The position numbers and the translations under genes are program-made. 64,000 bases of DNA, from assembly GCF_001746365.1 (NCBI RefSeq), contig NZ_MJAJ01000040.1:1-64000 (forward strand), given 5' to 3'. The notes below the pieces were generated by a model. It searched no databases. It saw only the letters and a program-made list of their open reading frames with translations, and was not told the DNA's origin. This DNA comes from Streptomyces sp. LUP30. GTDB lineage: Bacteria > Actinomycetota > Actinomycetes > Streptomycetales > Streptomycetaceae. Shown here piece by piece: positions 54,575 through 63,827 of this stretch; position 1 is the stretch's first letter, and every line of letters starts with the position of its first letter.

Positions 54575-54883
54575 TAGACTCGCCCGAAGTGCTGCGTCCC
54601 GTGCAGTCAGAACGGGACAGTCAGCCGGAGCGCCGGTCTTCGGGCCGGCAACCGGTCTTCGGACCGGCTCCAAGGAGCGTCGCGCACCGTCGAAGGTGTC
54701 GCGGGCAGCCCACCACCACCCGGCTTCCGGGAACGGTCGGTGGGCCACTCGCGTGCTGCACGTATGTGCCCAGACCAGGGGAGCGGCTGCCCGACAGGTC
54801 CCATGCGGACCCGACGGGTTTCCCCGGCTGCGGATTGCGACCTCCCTCCACCCTGACAAGCCGAAACCAGGAAATGAGAGACA
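54575..54883 (+). promoter_or_regulatory. Promoter and long structured leader of rpsD
   Basis: TAGACT (54575-54580) is a likely -10, giving a leader of almost 300 bases. It carries tandem UUCG-loop hairpins: 7-bp stem 54632-54649 and 6-bp stem 54652-54667. No protein-like frame is visible. Since S4 represses its own operon in several bacteria by binding leader RNA, an autoregulatory role is possible here. Confidence 0.5.
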
Positions 54884-55498
54884 GTGGCGAACCAGTCCCG
54901 CCCCAAGGTCAAGAAGTCGCGTGCCCTCGGCATCGCGCTCACCCCGAAGGCCGTCAAGTACTTCGAGGCCCGTCCCTACCCGCCGGGCGAGCACGGTCGT
55001 GGCCGCAAGCAGAACTCGGACTACAAGGTCCGTCTGCTCGAGAAGCAGCGTCTGCGCGCGCAGTACGACGTGTCCGAGCGTCAGCTCGTCCGCGCCTACG
55101 AGCGTGCCTCCAAGGTCCAGGGCAAGACCGGTGAGGCCCTGATCATCGAGCTCGAGCGCCGTCTCGACGCCCTGGTCCTGCGTTCGGGCATCGCCCGCAC
55201 GATCTACCAGGCCCGCCAGATGGTCGTCCACGGCCACATCGAGGTCAACGGCCAGAAGGTCGACAAGCCCTCCTTCCGCGTCCGTCCCGACGACGTCGTG
55301 ATGGTCCGCGAGCGCAGCCGCGGCAAGACGCTGTTCGAGGTCGCCCGCGCCGGTGGCTTCGCCCCCGACGGCGAGACCCCGCGCTACCTCCAGGTGAACC
55401 TCGGCGCCCTGGCGTTCCGCCTGGACCGCGAGCCGAACCGCAAGGAGATCCCCGTGATCTGCGACGAGCAGCTCGTCGTCGAGTACTACGCCCGCTGA
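54884..55498 (+). CDS. rpsD: Small ribosomal subunit protein uS4
   Basis: This 204-residue primary 16S rRNA-binding protein starts MANQSRPKVKKSRALG. It includes EARPYPPGEHGRGRKQ near 28 and the S4 RNA-binding domain (LERRLDALVLRSGIARTIYQARQMVVHGHIEVNG near 88-121). The N-terminal CxxC zinc knuckle of zinc-type S4 is absent, so this is the zinc-free form. It stands alone, away from the main alpha operon. GTG 54884 lies after AGGAAATGAGAG. Confidence 0.97.
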   Translation: MANQSRPKVKKSRALGIALTPKAVKYFEARPYPPGEHGRGRKQNSDYKVRLLEKQRLRAQYDVSERQLVRAYERASKVQGKTGEALIIELERRLDALVLRSGIARTIYQARQMVVHGHIEVNGQKVDKPSFRVRPDDVVMVRERSRGKTLFEVARAGGFAPDGETPRYLQVNLGALAFRLDREPNRKEIPVICDEQLVVEYYAR

Positions 55499-55546
55499 TC
55501 CCCACCCGGATCGGTTCCGCGGCCGTCGCAGGACTTCCGCGCTCGA

Positions 55547-55592
55547 GGCCCGTCGTCCTCCCGCCCTTCGGGGCGGGCGGGGCGGCGGGCCT
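55547..55592 (+). terminator. Terminator after rpsD
   Basis: A long imperfect stem closes on a perfect 7-bp UUCG hairpin (55560-55566 with 55571-55577) and is followed by TT. Confidence 0.65.
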
Positions 55593-55697
55593 TCGCGCAC
55601 CCCTAATCCGGTACGGACCGGCGGCGTCGGCGCGATAGGCTCGCCTCCAGAGAAGCTGCAGAGACAGCTGTCCGTCAGCACAGGGAGCGGGTGCGCA

Positions 55698-56138
55698 GTG
55701 TCCGGTGGAGAGGTGGCCGGCATCCTGGTGGCCGTGTTCTGGGCGATCCTGGTCTCCTTCCTCGCCGTCGCGCTGGCGAGGCTGGCCCAGACGCTCAGGG
55801 CGACGACCAGACTCGTCGCGGACGTCACCGAACAGGCCGTCCCGCTGCTCGCCGACGCCTCCGCGGCGGTGCGCTCCGCACAGACCCAGATCGACCGGGT
55901 CGACGCGATCGCCACCGACGTCCAGGAAGTCACGTCGAACGCCTCGGCGCTGTCCACCACGGTCGCCTCCACCTTCGGCGGCCCCCTGGTGAAGGTCGCC
56001 GCCTTCGGCTACGGCGTCCGGCGAGCCCTCGGCGGCCGCAAGGACGACCTGCCCGCCGGGGACCCCCGGCGTACCGTGATCGTGGGCCGCACGGTCTCCC
56101 GGCGGGAGAAGCGCAAGCCCCGTGGAAAGAGGGACTGA
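55698..56138 (+). CDS. DUF948 membrane-anchored protein
   Basis: This 146-residue protein has an N-terminal helix (about 5-27, VAGILVAVFWAILVSFLAVALARL). A long heptad-like helix typical of DUF948 follows (TLRATTRLVADVTEQAVPLLADASAAVRSAQTQIDRVDAIATDVQEV), then a short second hydrophobic piece and a very basic tail. Function is unknown. GTG 55698 has AGGGAG upstream. It is followed at nine bases by the DUF6167-like gene, and then alaS, in one operon. Confidence 0.87.
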   Translation: MSGGEVAGILVAVFWAILVSFLAVALARLAQTLRATTRLVADVTEQAVPLLADASAAVRSAQTQIDRVDAIATDVQEVTSNASALSTTVASTFGGPLVKVAAFGYGVRRALGGRKDDLPAGDPRRTVIVGRTVSRREKRKPRGKRD

Positions 56139-56147
56139 GAGCCAGCG

Positions 56148-56480
56148 ATGTTCCGCCGCACCTTCTGGTTCAGCACGGGCGTGGCCGCCGGTGTCTGGGC
56201 CACCACCAAGGTCAACCGCAAGCTCAGGCAGCTGACCCCCGAGAGCCTCGCCGCCGCCGCGGCCAACAAGGCGCTCGAGACGGGAGCACGCCTCAAGGAC
56301 CGCGCGGTCGGCTTCGCGCTCGACGTGCGCGACAACATGGCCCAGCGCGAGGCAGAACTCGGGGAGGCTCTCGGGATCCACGAGGACCCCGCGCTCCCCG
56401 CGCCCAGGCGGTATCCCGCCATCGAGAACACGACGTACTCGCAGCAGAAGAACCCGTACAACCGGAATGAGGACCACTGA
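56148..56480 (+). CDS. DUF6167-like small protein
   Basis: This 110-residue protein begins MFRRTFWFSTGVAAGVWATTKVNRKLRQLTPESLAAAAANKA, with one short hydrophobic segment. It continues as a helix (LKDRAVGFALDVRDNMAQREAELGEALGI) and ends in a polar tail (SQQKNPYNRNEDH). The pattern matches the DUF6167 actinobacterial family placed before alaS. Function is unknown. Its stop shares one base with the alaS start. Confidence 0.8.
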   Translation: MFRRTFWFSTGVAAGVWATTKVNRKLRQLTPESLAAAAANKALETGARLKDRAVGFALDVRDNMAQREAELGEALGIHEDPALPAPRRYPAIENTTYSQQKNPYNRNEDH

Positions 56481-59152
56481 TGGAGTCGGCCGAGATTCGC
56501 CGCCGCTGGCTGAGCTTCTACGAGGAGCGCGGGCACACCGTCGTCCCTTCGGCGTCGCTCATCGCGGACGACCCGACTCTGCTCCTGGTCCCCGCCGGCA
56601 TGGTCCCCTTCAAGCCGTACTTCCTCGGCGAGGTCAAGCCGCCGTGGTCGCGCGCCACCAGCGTGCAGAAGTGCGTGCGCACGCCCGACATCGAAGAGGT
56701 CGGCAAGACCACCCGCCACGGCACGTTCTTCCAGATGTGCGGCAACTTCTCCTTCGGCGACTACTTCAAGGAAGGCGCCGTCAAGTACGCCTGGGAGCTG
56801 CTCACCACGCCCCAGGACAAGGGCGGTTACGGCCTGGATCCGGAGCGGCTCTGGATCACCGTCTACAAGGACGACGACGAGGCCGAGCGCATCTGGCACG
56901 ACGTCGTCGGTGTGCCCAAGGAGCGCATCCAGCGCCTCGGCATGAAGGACAACTACTGGTCCATGGGCGTCCCCGGCCCCTGCGGACCGTGTTCCGAGAT
57001 CAACTACGACCGCGGCCCCGAGTTCGGCGTCGAGGGCGGCCCGGCCGTCAACGACGAGCGGTACGTGGAGATCTGGAACCTCGTCTTCATGCAGTACGAG
57101 CGCGGCGAGGGCATCGGCAAGGACAACTTCGAGATCCTGGGCGAGCTGCCGAGCAAGAACATCGACACGGGCCTCGGCCTGGAGCGCCTCGCCATGATTC
57201 TGCAGGGCGTGCAGAACATGTACGAGATCGACACCTCCATGGCCGTCATCAAGAAGGCCACCGAGCTGACCGGCGTCGAGTACGGCCGTGCCCACGACTC
57301 GGACGTCTCCCTGCGCGTGGTCACCGACCACATGCGCACGTCCGTGATGCTCATCGGCGACGGCGTCACCCCCGGCAACGAGGGCCGCGGCTACGTGCTG
57401 CGCCGCATCATGCGCCGCGCCATCCGCAACATGCGCCTCCTCGGCGCCACCGGTCCGGTCGTCAAGGACCTCATCGACACCGTCATCGAGATGATGGGTC
57501 AGCAGTACCCGGAGCTCGTCACCGACCGGCAGCGCATCGAGACGGTGGCCCTCGCCGAGGAGGCCGCCTTCCTCAAGACCCTGAAGGCCGGCACGAACAT
57601 CCTCGACACGGCCATCAGCGAGACGAAGCAGTCCGGCGGCGCGGTCCTCGCCGGCGACAAGGCCTTCCTGCTCCACGACACCTGGGGCTTCCCGATCGAC
57701 CTCACCCTCGAGATGGCCGCCGAGCAGGGCCTCTCCGTGGACGAGGACGGCTTCCGCCGTCTGATGAAGGAGCAGCGGGACAAGGCCAAGGCCGACGCCC
57801 AGGCCAAGAAGACCGGCCACGCCGGTGTGGGCGCCTACCGCGAGATCGCCGACCAGGCCGGGGCGACCGACTTCATCGGCTACTCCGACACCGAGGCCGA
57901 GTCGACGATCGTCGGCATCCTCGTCGACGGGGCCTCCTCGCCCGCCGCCACCGAGGGCGACGAGGTCGAGATCGTCCTCGACCGCACCCCGTTCTACGCC
58001 GAGGGCGGCGGCCAGATCGGCGACACCGGCCGGATCAGGCTGGACACCGGCGCGATCGTCGAGATCCGCGACACCCAGAAGCCGGTTCCCGGCGTGTACG
58101 TCCACAAGGGCGTCGTCCAGGTCGGCGAGGTCACGGTCGGCGCCAAGGCCCACGCCTCGATCGACCGGCGTCGCCGCACGGCCATCGCCCGCGCCCACTC
58201 CGCCACCCACCTCACCCACCAGGCGCTGCGGGACGCCCTCGGTCCGACGGCCGCCCAGGCCGGTTCCGAGAACCAGCCCGGCCGCTTCCGCTTCGACTTC
58301 GGCTCCCCGGCCGCCGTTCCGACGGCCGTGATGACCGACGTCGAGCAGAAGATCAACGAGGTGCTGGCCCGCGAACTCGACGTCCAGGCCGAGGTCATGG
58401 GCATCGACGAGGCCAAGAAGCAGGGCGCCATCGCCGAGTTCGGCGAGAAGTACGGCGAGCGCGTCCGCGTCGTCACCATCGGCGACTTCTCCAAGGAGCT
58501 GTGCGGCGGCACGCATGTGCACAACACCGCTCAGCTCGGACTGGTCAAGCTGCTGGGAGAGTCGTCCATCGGTTCCGGCGTGCGCCGGATCGAGGCCCTC
58601 GTCGGCGTCGACGCCTACAACTTCCTCGCCCGTGAGCACACGGTCGTCGCCCAGCTCCAGGAGCTGATCAAGGGACGTCCCGAGGAGCTCCCGGAGAAGG
58701 TCTCCGCCATGCTCGGCAAGCTGAAGGACGCCGAGAAGGAGATCGAGAAGTTCCGCGCCGAGAAGGTACTGCAGGCCGCCGCGGGTCTCGTGGACTCCGC
58801 CAAGGACGTCCGCGGCATCGCCGTCGTCACCGGCCAGGTCCCGGACGGCACCACGCCGGACGACCTGCGCAGGCTGGTTCTCGACGTGCGCGGCCGCATC
58901 CAGGGCGGCCGGGCCGCGGTGGTCGCCCTGTTCACGGTGAACAACGGCAAGCCGCTGACGGTCATCGCCACCAACGAGGCCGCCCGTGAGCGTGGTCTCA
59001 AGGCCGGCGAGCTGGTCCGTACGGCCGCCAAGACGCTCGGCGGCGGCGGTGGCGGCAAGCCGGACGTCGCTCAGGGCGGCGGCCAGAACGCGGCCGCCGT
59101 CGGCGAGGCCGTGGACGCCGTCGAGCGCCTCGTGGCGGAAACGGCCAAGTGA
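56480..59152 (+). CDS. alaS: Alanyl-tRNA synthetase
   Basis: This 890-residue class II synthetase starts ESAEIRRRWLSFYEERGHTVVPSASLI. The aminoacylation core includes KCVRTPDIEEVGKTTRHGTFFQMCGNFSFGDYFK near 54-90. The editing domain holds HSATHLTHQALRDALG near 573 (HxxxH) and the third/fourth zinc ligands in CGGTHVHNTAQLG near 675. The C-Ala domain ends with a Gly-rich stretch (GGGGGGKPDVAQGGGQ near 853). It charges and proofreads tRNA-Ala. ruvX overlaps by four bases. Confidence 0.98.
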   Translation: MESAEIRRRWLSFYEERGHTVVPSASLIADDPTLLLVPAGMVPFKPYFLGEVKPPWSRATSVQKCVRTPDIEEVGKTTRHGTFFQMCGNFSFGDYFKEGAVKYAWELLTTPQDKGGYGLDPERLWITVYKDDDEAERIWHDVVGVPKERIQRLGMKDNYWSMGVPGPCGPCSEINYDRGPEFGVEGGPAVNDERYVEIWNLVFMQYERGEGIGKDNFEILGELPSKNIDTGLGLERLAMILQGVQNMYEIDTSMAVIKKATELTGVEYGRAHDSDVSLRVVTDHMRTSVMLIGDGVTPGNEGRGYVLRRIMRRAIRNMRLLGATGPVVKDLIDTVIEMMGQQYPELVTDRQRIETVALAEEAAFLKTLKAGTNILDTAISETKQSGGAVLAGDKAFLLHDTWGFPIDLTLEMAAEQGLSVDEDGFRRLMKEQRDKAKADAQAKKTGHAGVGAYREIADQAGATDFIGYSDTEAESTIVGILVDGASSPAATEGDEVEIVLDRTPFYAEGGGQIGDTGRIRLDTGAIVEIRDTQKPVPGVYVHKGVVQVGEVTVGAKAHASIDRRRRTAIARAHSATHLTHQALRDALGPTAAQAGSENQPGRFRFDFGSPAAVPTAVMTDVEQKINEVLARELDVQAEVMGIDEAKKQGAIAEFGEKYGERVRVVTIGDFSKELCGGTHVHNTAQLGLVKLLGESSIGSGVRRIEALVGVDAYNFLAREHTVVAQLQELIKGRPEELPEKVSAMLGKLKDAEKEIEKFRAEKVLQAAAGLVDSAKDVRGIAVVTGQVPDGTTPDDLRRLVLDVRGRIQGGRAAVVALFTVNNGKPLTVIATNEAARERGLKAGELVRTAAKTLGGGGGGKPDVAQGGGQNAAAVGEAVDAVERLVAETAK

Positions 59153-59625
59153 GCGAGCCGATGCGCAAGGGCCGTCGACTCGCGATCGACGTCGGGGACG
59201 CCCGGATCGGGGTCGCCTCGTGCGACCCCGACGGGATCCTCGCCACTCCGGTGGAGACGGTCCCCGGCCGGGACGTCCCGGCGGCTCATCGGCGGCTGTC
59301 ACAGCTGGTCGAGGAGTACGAGCCGATCGAGGTCGTCGTCGGTCTCCCTCGCTCCCTCAAGGGGGGCGAGGGGCCCGCCGCGGTGAAGGTGCGCGGATTC
59401 GCACAGGAGCTGGCGAACAGAATCGCGCCCGTATCCGTACGTCTGGTGGACGAGAGGATGACGACCGTGACGGCCAGTCAGGGACTGCGTGCCTCAGGCG
59501 TGAAGGCGAAGAAGGGCCGGTCGGTGATCGACCAGGCAGCCGCTGTGATCATCCTGCAGCAGGCGCTGGAATCCGAACGAGTGTCAGGCAAAGCACCGGG
59601 CGAGGGCGTCGAAGTGGTCATCTGA
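59149..59625 (+). CDS. ruvX: RuvX/YqgF-type Holliday-junction-resolvase-fold nuclease
   Basis: This 158-residue RNase H-fold protein has AIDVGDARIGVASCDP near 12 (first catalytic Asp), VVVGLPRSLKGGEGPAAVKV near 62 and VRLVDERMTTVTA near 97 with the conserved Glu. SVIDQAAAVIILQQALE near 125 carries the last Asp. Homologues act in 16S rRNA 5'-end maturation and may cut junction DNA. GTG 59149 overlaps the alaS stop. Confidence 0.95.
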   Translation: MSEPMRKGRRLAIDVGDARIGVASCDPDGILATPVETVPGRDVPAAHRRLSQLVEEYEPIEVVVGLPRSLKGGEGPAAVKVRGFAQELANRIAPVSVRLVDERMTTVTASQGLRASGVKAKKGRSVIDQAAAVIILQQALESERVSGKAPGEGVEVVI

Positions 59626-59748
59626 TCGCGATACGGTAACGTTCCGCGCGATGTGGCGGTGTTCGAACAGCCGCCGCACAGAGAGAGGCGGAACGGTGAT
59701 GGGCCCGCGAAGGCCGAGTGATCGCCGCCTTGCGGCTCTAGGGGATCG

Positions 59749-61632
59749 ATGACTGAGTATGGCCGGGGCCCAGGCTCCGAACCGTGGCATCCGGAGGACC
59801 CGTTGTACGGGGACGGCGGATGGGAAGGGCAGCAGGCCCCCACGGGTCATCAGCCTGCCTACGGCGGCCAGCAGCAGCACCACTACCCGCAGCAGCAGGA
59901 CCCTCAGCACCCGCAGCACCCTCAGCAGTCAGAGTACGGAGACTGGGGCCAGGGGCAGCAGTACGACCGGCAACAGGCCCCGTACGACCCGCAGTACCAG
60001 GGCTACGGCCAGCAGCAGTACACCGATCCGGGCCAGCAGCAGTACCCCGATCAAGGCCAGCAGCAGTACCCCGATCAAGGCCAGCAGCAGTACGGCGATC
60101 AGGGACAGCAGCAGTACGCCCATCAGAACCAGCAGCACCAGAACCAGCAGCACGGCTACCACGAGGGGTACCAGGAGGGCGGCTGGGACGGGACGGGCAC
60201 GCATGCCCACGTCCCCTACGCGGCCGACCCCGGTGACCCCTACGGCCAGCAGGCCGCCGCCTACGGCGCGGAACAGCCGGACTTCTACGGCACTCCGGAC
60301 GCGTATCCGCCGCCCGAGCCGCCCGCCCGGCGCCGGCCCGAGCCCGAGCCCGAAGCCGAACCGGAGCCCGAGGCGGCGCCGGAGTCCGGATCCGAGCAGA
60401 ACACCGACTGGGATCCGGGACCCGACCAGGGGGAGCACGCGTTCTTCGCGGGCGGCGACGCCGATGCCGACGACGAGGACGACGAGGAGTCGGACCGCGG
60501 GAAGCGCCGAAGCCGCGCAGGCAAAGGCGCGAAGGGCACGAAGAGCAAGAAGAAGAGCCGCAACGGCTGCGCCTGTCTGATCGTCGTCCTGGTGTTCGCG
60601 GGCGGCATCGGAGGCGTCGGCTACGTCGGGTACCACTACTACAAGAATCGTTACAGCGCGGCTCCGGACTTCGCCGGCGGGGGCACCGGCCAGACCGTGA
60701 GCGTGGAGGTTCCCAAAGGCTCGGGCGGCGCGGACATCGGCCGTCTGCTGAAGGAGGCCGGCGTCGTCAAGAGCGTCGACGCCTTCGTGTCCGCGTGCAC
60801 GTCCAATCCGGACGGGGGCAAGATCCAGGCGGGTGCGTACATCCTGAAGAAGCAGATGTCCGCGAAGAGCGCCGTCGCGATGATGCTCGACCCCAAGAGC
60901 CAGGCCAACGTGCTGGTGACGCCGGGGCAGCGGAACGTGGCGGTCTACCGGAGCATCGACGCGAAACTCGGCCTCGCCGAGGGCGCCACCCGGAAGGTCG
61001 CGGAGAGCAAGTACGCGACGCTCGGGCTACCCAAGTGGGCCGACGACAACAGGGAGATCAAGGACCCGTTGGAGGGCTTCCTCTTCCCGGGCACCTACGG
61101 GGCCGCCAAGGGCATGAAGCCGGAGACGGTCCTCAAGGCGATGGTCGACCACGCCAACGACGTGTACGGCAGGTACGACTTCGTGGCCAAGGCCAAGGCG
61201 CTCAAGCTGGAGAGTCCGCTCCAGGTCATCACGGTCGCCAGCCTGGTCCAGGCCGAGGGCAAGACGCACGACGACTACCGCAAGATGGCGGAGGTCGTCT
61301 ACAACCGCCTCAAGCCCACCAACGACCAGACCAACCAGTTGCTGCAGTTCGACTCGACCTTTAACTACCTGAAGGGCGAGAGCAAGATCCACATCAGCGA
61401 GTCCGAGATCAACAGCAACAAGGACCCGTACAACACCTACACCAACAGGGGCCTGCCTCCCGGTCCGATCGGCAACCCCGGTGAGGACGCGCTGAAGGCC
61501 ACGCTGAATCCGACCTCCGACGGCTGGATCTACTTCGTGGCCACCGACGGCAAGAGCAACACCGAATTCGCCAAGACCTACGCCGAATTCAAGCGACTCA
61601 AGGAAAAGTTCGATGCCAGCTCGGGCAACTGA
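59749..61632 (+). CDS. mltG: Endolytic murein transglycosylase MltG (YceG-like) with long repeat-rich head
   Basis: This 627-residue protein is far longer than the typical 340 because of a 270-residue cytoplasmic head rich in Gln, Tyr, Pro and Glu. The head includes five 8-residue GQQQY-x3 repeats. One helix (about 280-300, CACLIVVLVFAGGIGGVGYVGY) leads to the external YceG domain. That domain carries LEGFLFPGTYG near 440 and the catalytic glutamate in ASLVQAEGKTHDDYRKMAEVVYNRL near 497. It should cleave nascent glycan strands and so set their length. ATG 59749 follows AGGGG. aroE overlaps its last 20 bases. Confidence 0.94.
   Translation: MTEYGRGPGSEPWHPEDPLYGDGGWEGQQAPTGHQPAYGGQQQHHYPQQQDPQHPQHPQQSEYGDWGQGQQYDRQQAPYDPQYQGYGQQQYTDPGQQQYPDQGQQQYPDQGQQQYGDQGQQQYAHQNQQHQNQQHGYHEGYQEGGWDGTGTHAHVPYAADPGDPYGQQAAAYGAEQPDFYGTPDAYPPPEPPARRRPEPEPEAEPEPEAAPESGSEQNTDWDPGPDQGEHAFFAGGDADADDEDDEESDRGKRRSRAGKGAKGTKSKKKSRNGCACLIVVLVFAGGIGGVGYVGYHYYKNRYSAAPDFAGGGTGQTVSVEVPKGSGGADIGRLLKEAGVVKSVDAFVSACTSNPDGGKIQAGAYILKKQMSAKSAVAMMLDPKSQANVLVTPGQRNVAVYRSIDAKLGLAEGATRKVAESKYATLGLPKWADDNREIKDPLEGFLFPGTYGAAKGMKPETVLKAMVDHANDVYGRYDFVAKAKALKLESPLQVITVASLVQAEGKTHDDYRKMAEVVYNRLKPTNDQTNQLLQFDSTFNYLKGESKIHISESEINSNKDPYNTYTNRGLPPGPIGNPGEDALKATLNPTSDGWIYFVATDGKSNTEFAKTYAEFKRLKEKFDASSGN
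60007..60126 (+). repeat. Five in-frame 24-bp repeats inside mltG
   Basis: Units encode GQQQY followed by TDP, PDQ, PDQ, GDQ and AHQ. Units two and three (60031-60078) are identical at the DNA level, including two rare CAA codons, which points to recent duplication. Confidence 0.9.
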
Positions 61633-62470
61633 CGCCCGCCGGGCCGCCGTGCTCGGCAGCCCCATCGCCCACTCCCTCTCCCCGGCGCTGCACCGTGCCG
61701 CGTACGAGGCGCTGGAACTCACCGGCTGGACGTACGACCGATTCGACGTCGACGAGGATGCCCTGGCCGCCTTCCTCGACGGGCTGGGCGCCGAGTGGAC
61801 CGGTCTGTCGCTGACCATGCCGCTGAAGCGCGCGGTCATCCCGTTGCTCGACGAGATCAGCGAGACCGCGGCCTCCGTCGAGGCGGTCAACACCCTCGTG
61901 TTCACCGAGGACGGCCGTCGGCTCGGCGACAACACCGACGTCCCCGGCATGGTCGACGCGCTGCGCGAGCGCGGAATCGAACAGGTCGAGTCGGCCGCGA
62001 TCCTCGGCGCCGGCGCCACCGCGTCCTCCGCCCTGGCCGCGCTCACCCGGGTCTGCACCGGTCGGATCGTCGCCTACGTGCGCAGCGAGGCCCGCGCGGC
62101 CGAGATGCGGCAGTGGGGCGAGCGGCTCGACGTCGAGATCCTGATCGCCGACTGGGCGGACGCCGCCGACGCGCTGAACTTCCCGCTGGTCGTCGCGACC
62201 ACCCCGGCCGGGGCCACGGACGCCCTCGCCGCGTCCGTGCCGGAGCGCCCCGCCACCCTCTTCGACGTGCTCTACGACCCCTGGCCGACCGAGCTGGCCG
62301 CGCGCTGGTCCATGTTCGGCGGCGCCGTGGTCAGCGGCCTCGACCTGCTGGTGCACCAGGCCGTGCTCCAGGTGGAGCAGATGACCGGTCGCGCCCCGGC
62401 CCCGGTGGAGGCCATGCGCCGGGCGGGCGAGCGGGCCCTCGCCTCCCGCCGAGCGCCGCACCGCCCGTGA
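61613..62470 (+). CDS. aroE: Shikimate dehydrogenase
   Basis: This 285-residue NADPH enzyme reduces 3-dehydroshikimate to shikimate. It has VLGSPIAHSLSPALHRAAY near 13-31 (substrate serines), LTMPLKRAV near 67 with the catalytic lysine, NTLVF near 92, GDNTDVPGMV near 103 with the conserved Asp, and the nucleotide loop ILGAGATASSALAAL near 127. ATG 61613 lies inside the mltG end, implying coupling. The next gene, aroC, is 172 bases on, across a gap with no clear promoter. Confidence 0.96.
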   Translation: MPARATDARRAAVLGSPIAHSLSPALHRAAYEALELTGWTYDRFDVDEDALAAFLDGLGAEWTGLSLTMPLKRAVIPLLDEISETAASVEAVNTLVFTEDGRRLGDNTDVPGMVDALRERGIEQVESAAILGAGATASSALAALTRVCTGRIVAYVRSEARAAEMRQWGERLDVEILIADWADAADALNFPLVVATTPAGATDALAASVPERPATLFDVLYDPWPTELAARWSMFGGAVVSGLDLLVHQAVLQVEQMTGRAPAPVEAMRRAGERALASRRAPHRP

Positions 62471-62642
62471 CCGACCCGGGCGTCCCGCCGTCCGCTTGCT
62501 GGACCGGCGACCGGCTTCGGGGCCGGGACGTGGGAGGATCGGGGGTGGCGGGCCAGGGCCGCGCACCCGGTCACGCCGACGACGTACGCGAAGGACGCGC
62601 GTACGCAGAGCAGTACCAGGGCGCGAGCACTGAGGAGCATCG

Positions 62643-63827
62643 TTGAGCAGGCTGCGTTGGCTGACCGCGGGGGAATCCCACGGTCCCGCACTTGTCGCGA
62701 CGCTGGAGGGCCTTCCCGCCGGCGTGCCGATCACCACCGAGATGGTCGCCGACCACCTCGCGCGGCGACGGCTCGGCTATGGGCGCGGTGCGCGGATGAA
62801 GTTCGAGCGCGACGAGATCACCTTCCTCGGCGGCGTCCGGCACGGTCTGACCATGGGTTCGCCGGTCGCCGTCATGGTGGGCAACACGGAGTGGCCCAAG
62901 TGGGAACAGGTCATGGCGGCCGACCCGGTCGACCCGGAGATCCTCGCGGGCCTCGCCCGCAACGCCCCGCTCACCCGGCCGCGCCCCGGCCACGCCGACC
63001 TCGCCGGAATGCAGAAGTACGGCTTCGACGAGGCCCGCCCGATCCTGGAGCGCGCCTCCGCGCGGGAGACCGCCGCCCGGGTCGCCCTCGGCGCGGTCGC
63101 CCGGTCGTACCTCAAGGAGACGGCCGGCATCGAGATCGTCTCCCACGTCGTGGAGCTGGCCGCCGCCAAGGCGCCGTACGGCGTCCTGCCGACCCCGGCC
63201 GACGTCGAGAAGCTGGACGCCGACCCGGTCCGCTGCCTGGACGCGGACGCGTCGAAGGCGATGGTCGCGGAGATCGACCAGGCCCACAAGGACGGCGACA
63301 CCCTCGGCGGCGTCGTCGAAGTGCTGGCCTACGGCGTCCCGGTCGGACTCGGCTCGCACGTGCACTGGGACCGCCGGCTGGACGCCCGGCTGGCCGCCGC
63401 GCTGATGGGCATCCAGGCGATCAAGGGCGTGGAGGTCGGCGACGGCTTCGACCTCGCGCGCGTGCCGGGCTCGAAGGCGCACGACGAGATCCTCGCCACC
63501 GGCGACGGCATCAAGCGCGCCTCCGGCCGCTCCGGCGGCACCGAGGGCGGACTGACCACCGGCGAGCTGCTGCGCGTGCGCGCGGCGATGAAGCCGATCG
63601 CGACCGTGCCGCGGGCCCTGCAGACGGTCGACGTCGCCACGGGCGAGGCGACCCAGGCGCATCACCAGCGTTCCGACGTGTGCGCGGTCCCGGCCGCCGG
63701 CATCGTCGCCGAGGCGATGGTCGCGCTGGTGCTGGCGGACGCGGTGGCGGAGAAGTTCGGCGGCGACAGCGTCGTCGAGACCCGTCGCAACGTGCGCTCG
63801 TACCTCGACAACCTGCACATCCGATGA
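62643..63827 (+). CDS. aroC: Chorismate synthase
   Basis: This 394-residue FMN-dependent lyase converts EPSP to chorismate, the substrate of the pabB-type enzyme earlier in the window. Signatures are LRWLTAGESHGPAL at the start, RRRLGYGRGARMKFERD near 40-56, SARETAARVALGAVAR near 139, and RSGGTEGGLTTGELLRVRAAMKP near 297-319. TTG 62643 is chosen because GAGGAG lies five bases upstream and homologues begin with this residue pattern. aroK overlaps by ATGA. Confidence 0.98.
   Translation: MSRLRWLTAGESHGPALVATLEGLPAGVPITTEMVADHLARRRLGYGRGARMKFERDEITFLGGVRHGLTMGSPVAVMVGNTEWPKWEQVMAADPVDPEILAGLARNAPLTRPRPGHADLAGMQKYGFDEARPILERASARETAARVALGAVARSYLKETAGIEIVSHVVELAAAKAPYGVLPTPADVEKLDADPVRCLDADASKAMVAEIDQAHKDGDTLGGVVEVLAYGVPVGLGSHVHWDRRLDARLAAALMGIQAIKGVEVGDGFDLARVPGSKAHDEILATGDGIKRASGRSGGTEGGLTTGELLRVRAAMKPIATVPRALQTVDVATGEATQAHHQRSDVCAVPAAGIVAEAMVALVLADAVAEKFGGDSVVETRRNVRSYLDNLHIR

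Noticed and set aside
56009..59302. 1,097-residue open frame antisense to alaS
   Set aside because: Mirror frame of alaS with Leu/Asp/Gly-rich nonsense and no homologous pattern.
59660..59669. TGTTCGAACA palindrome upstream of mltG as a LexA box
   Set aside because: LexA boxes in Gram-positives are GAAC-N4-GTTC. This has the halves in reverse order, and a single 10-base palindrome is weak evidence.
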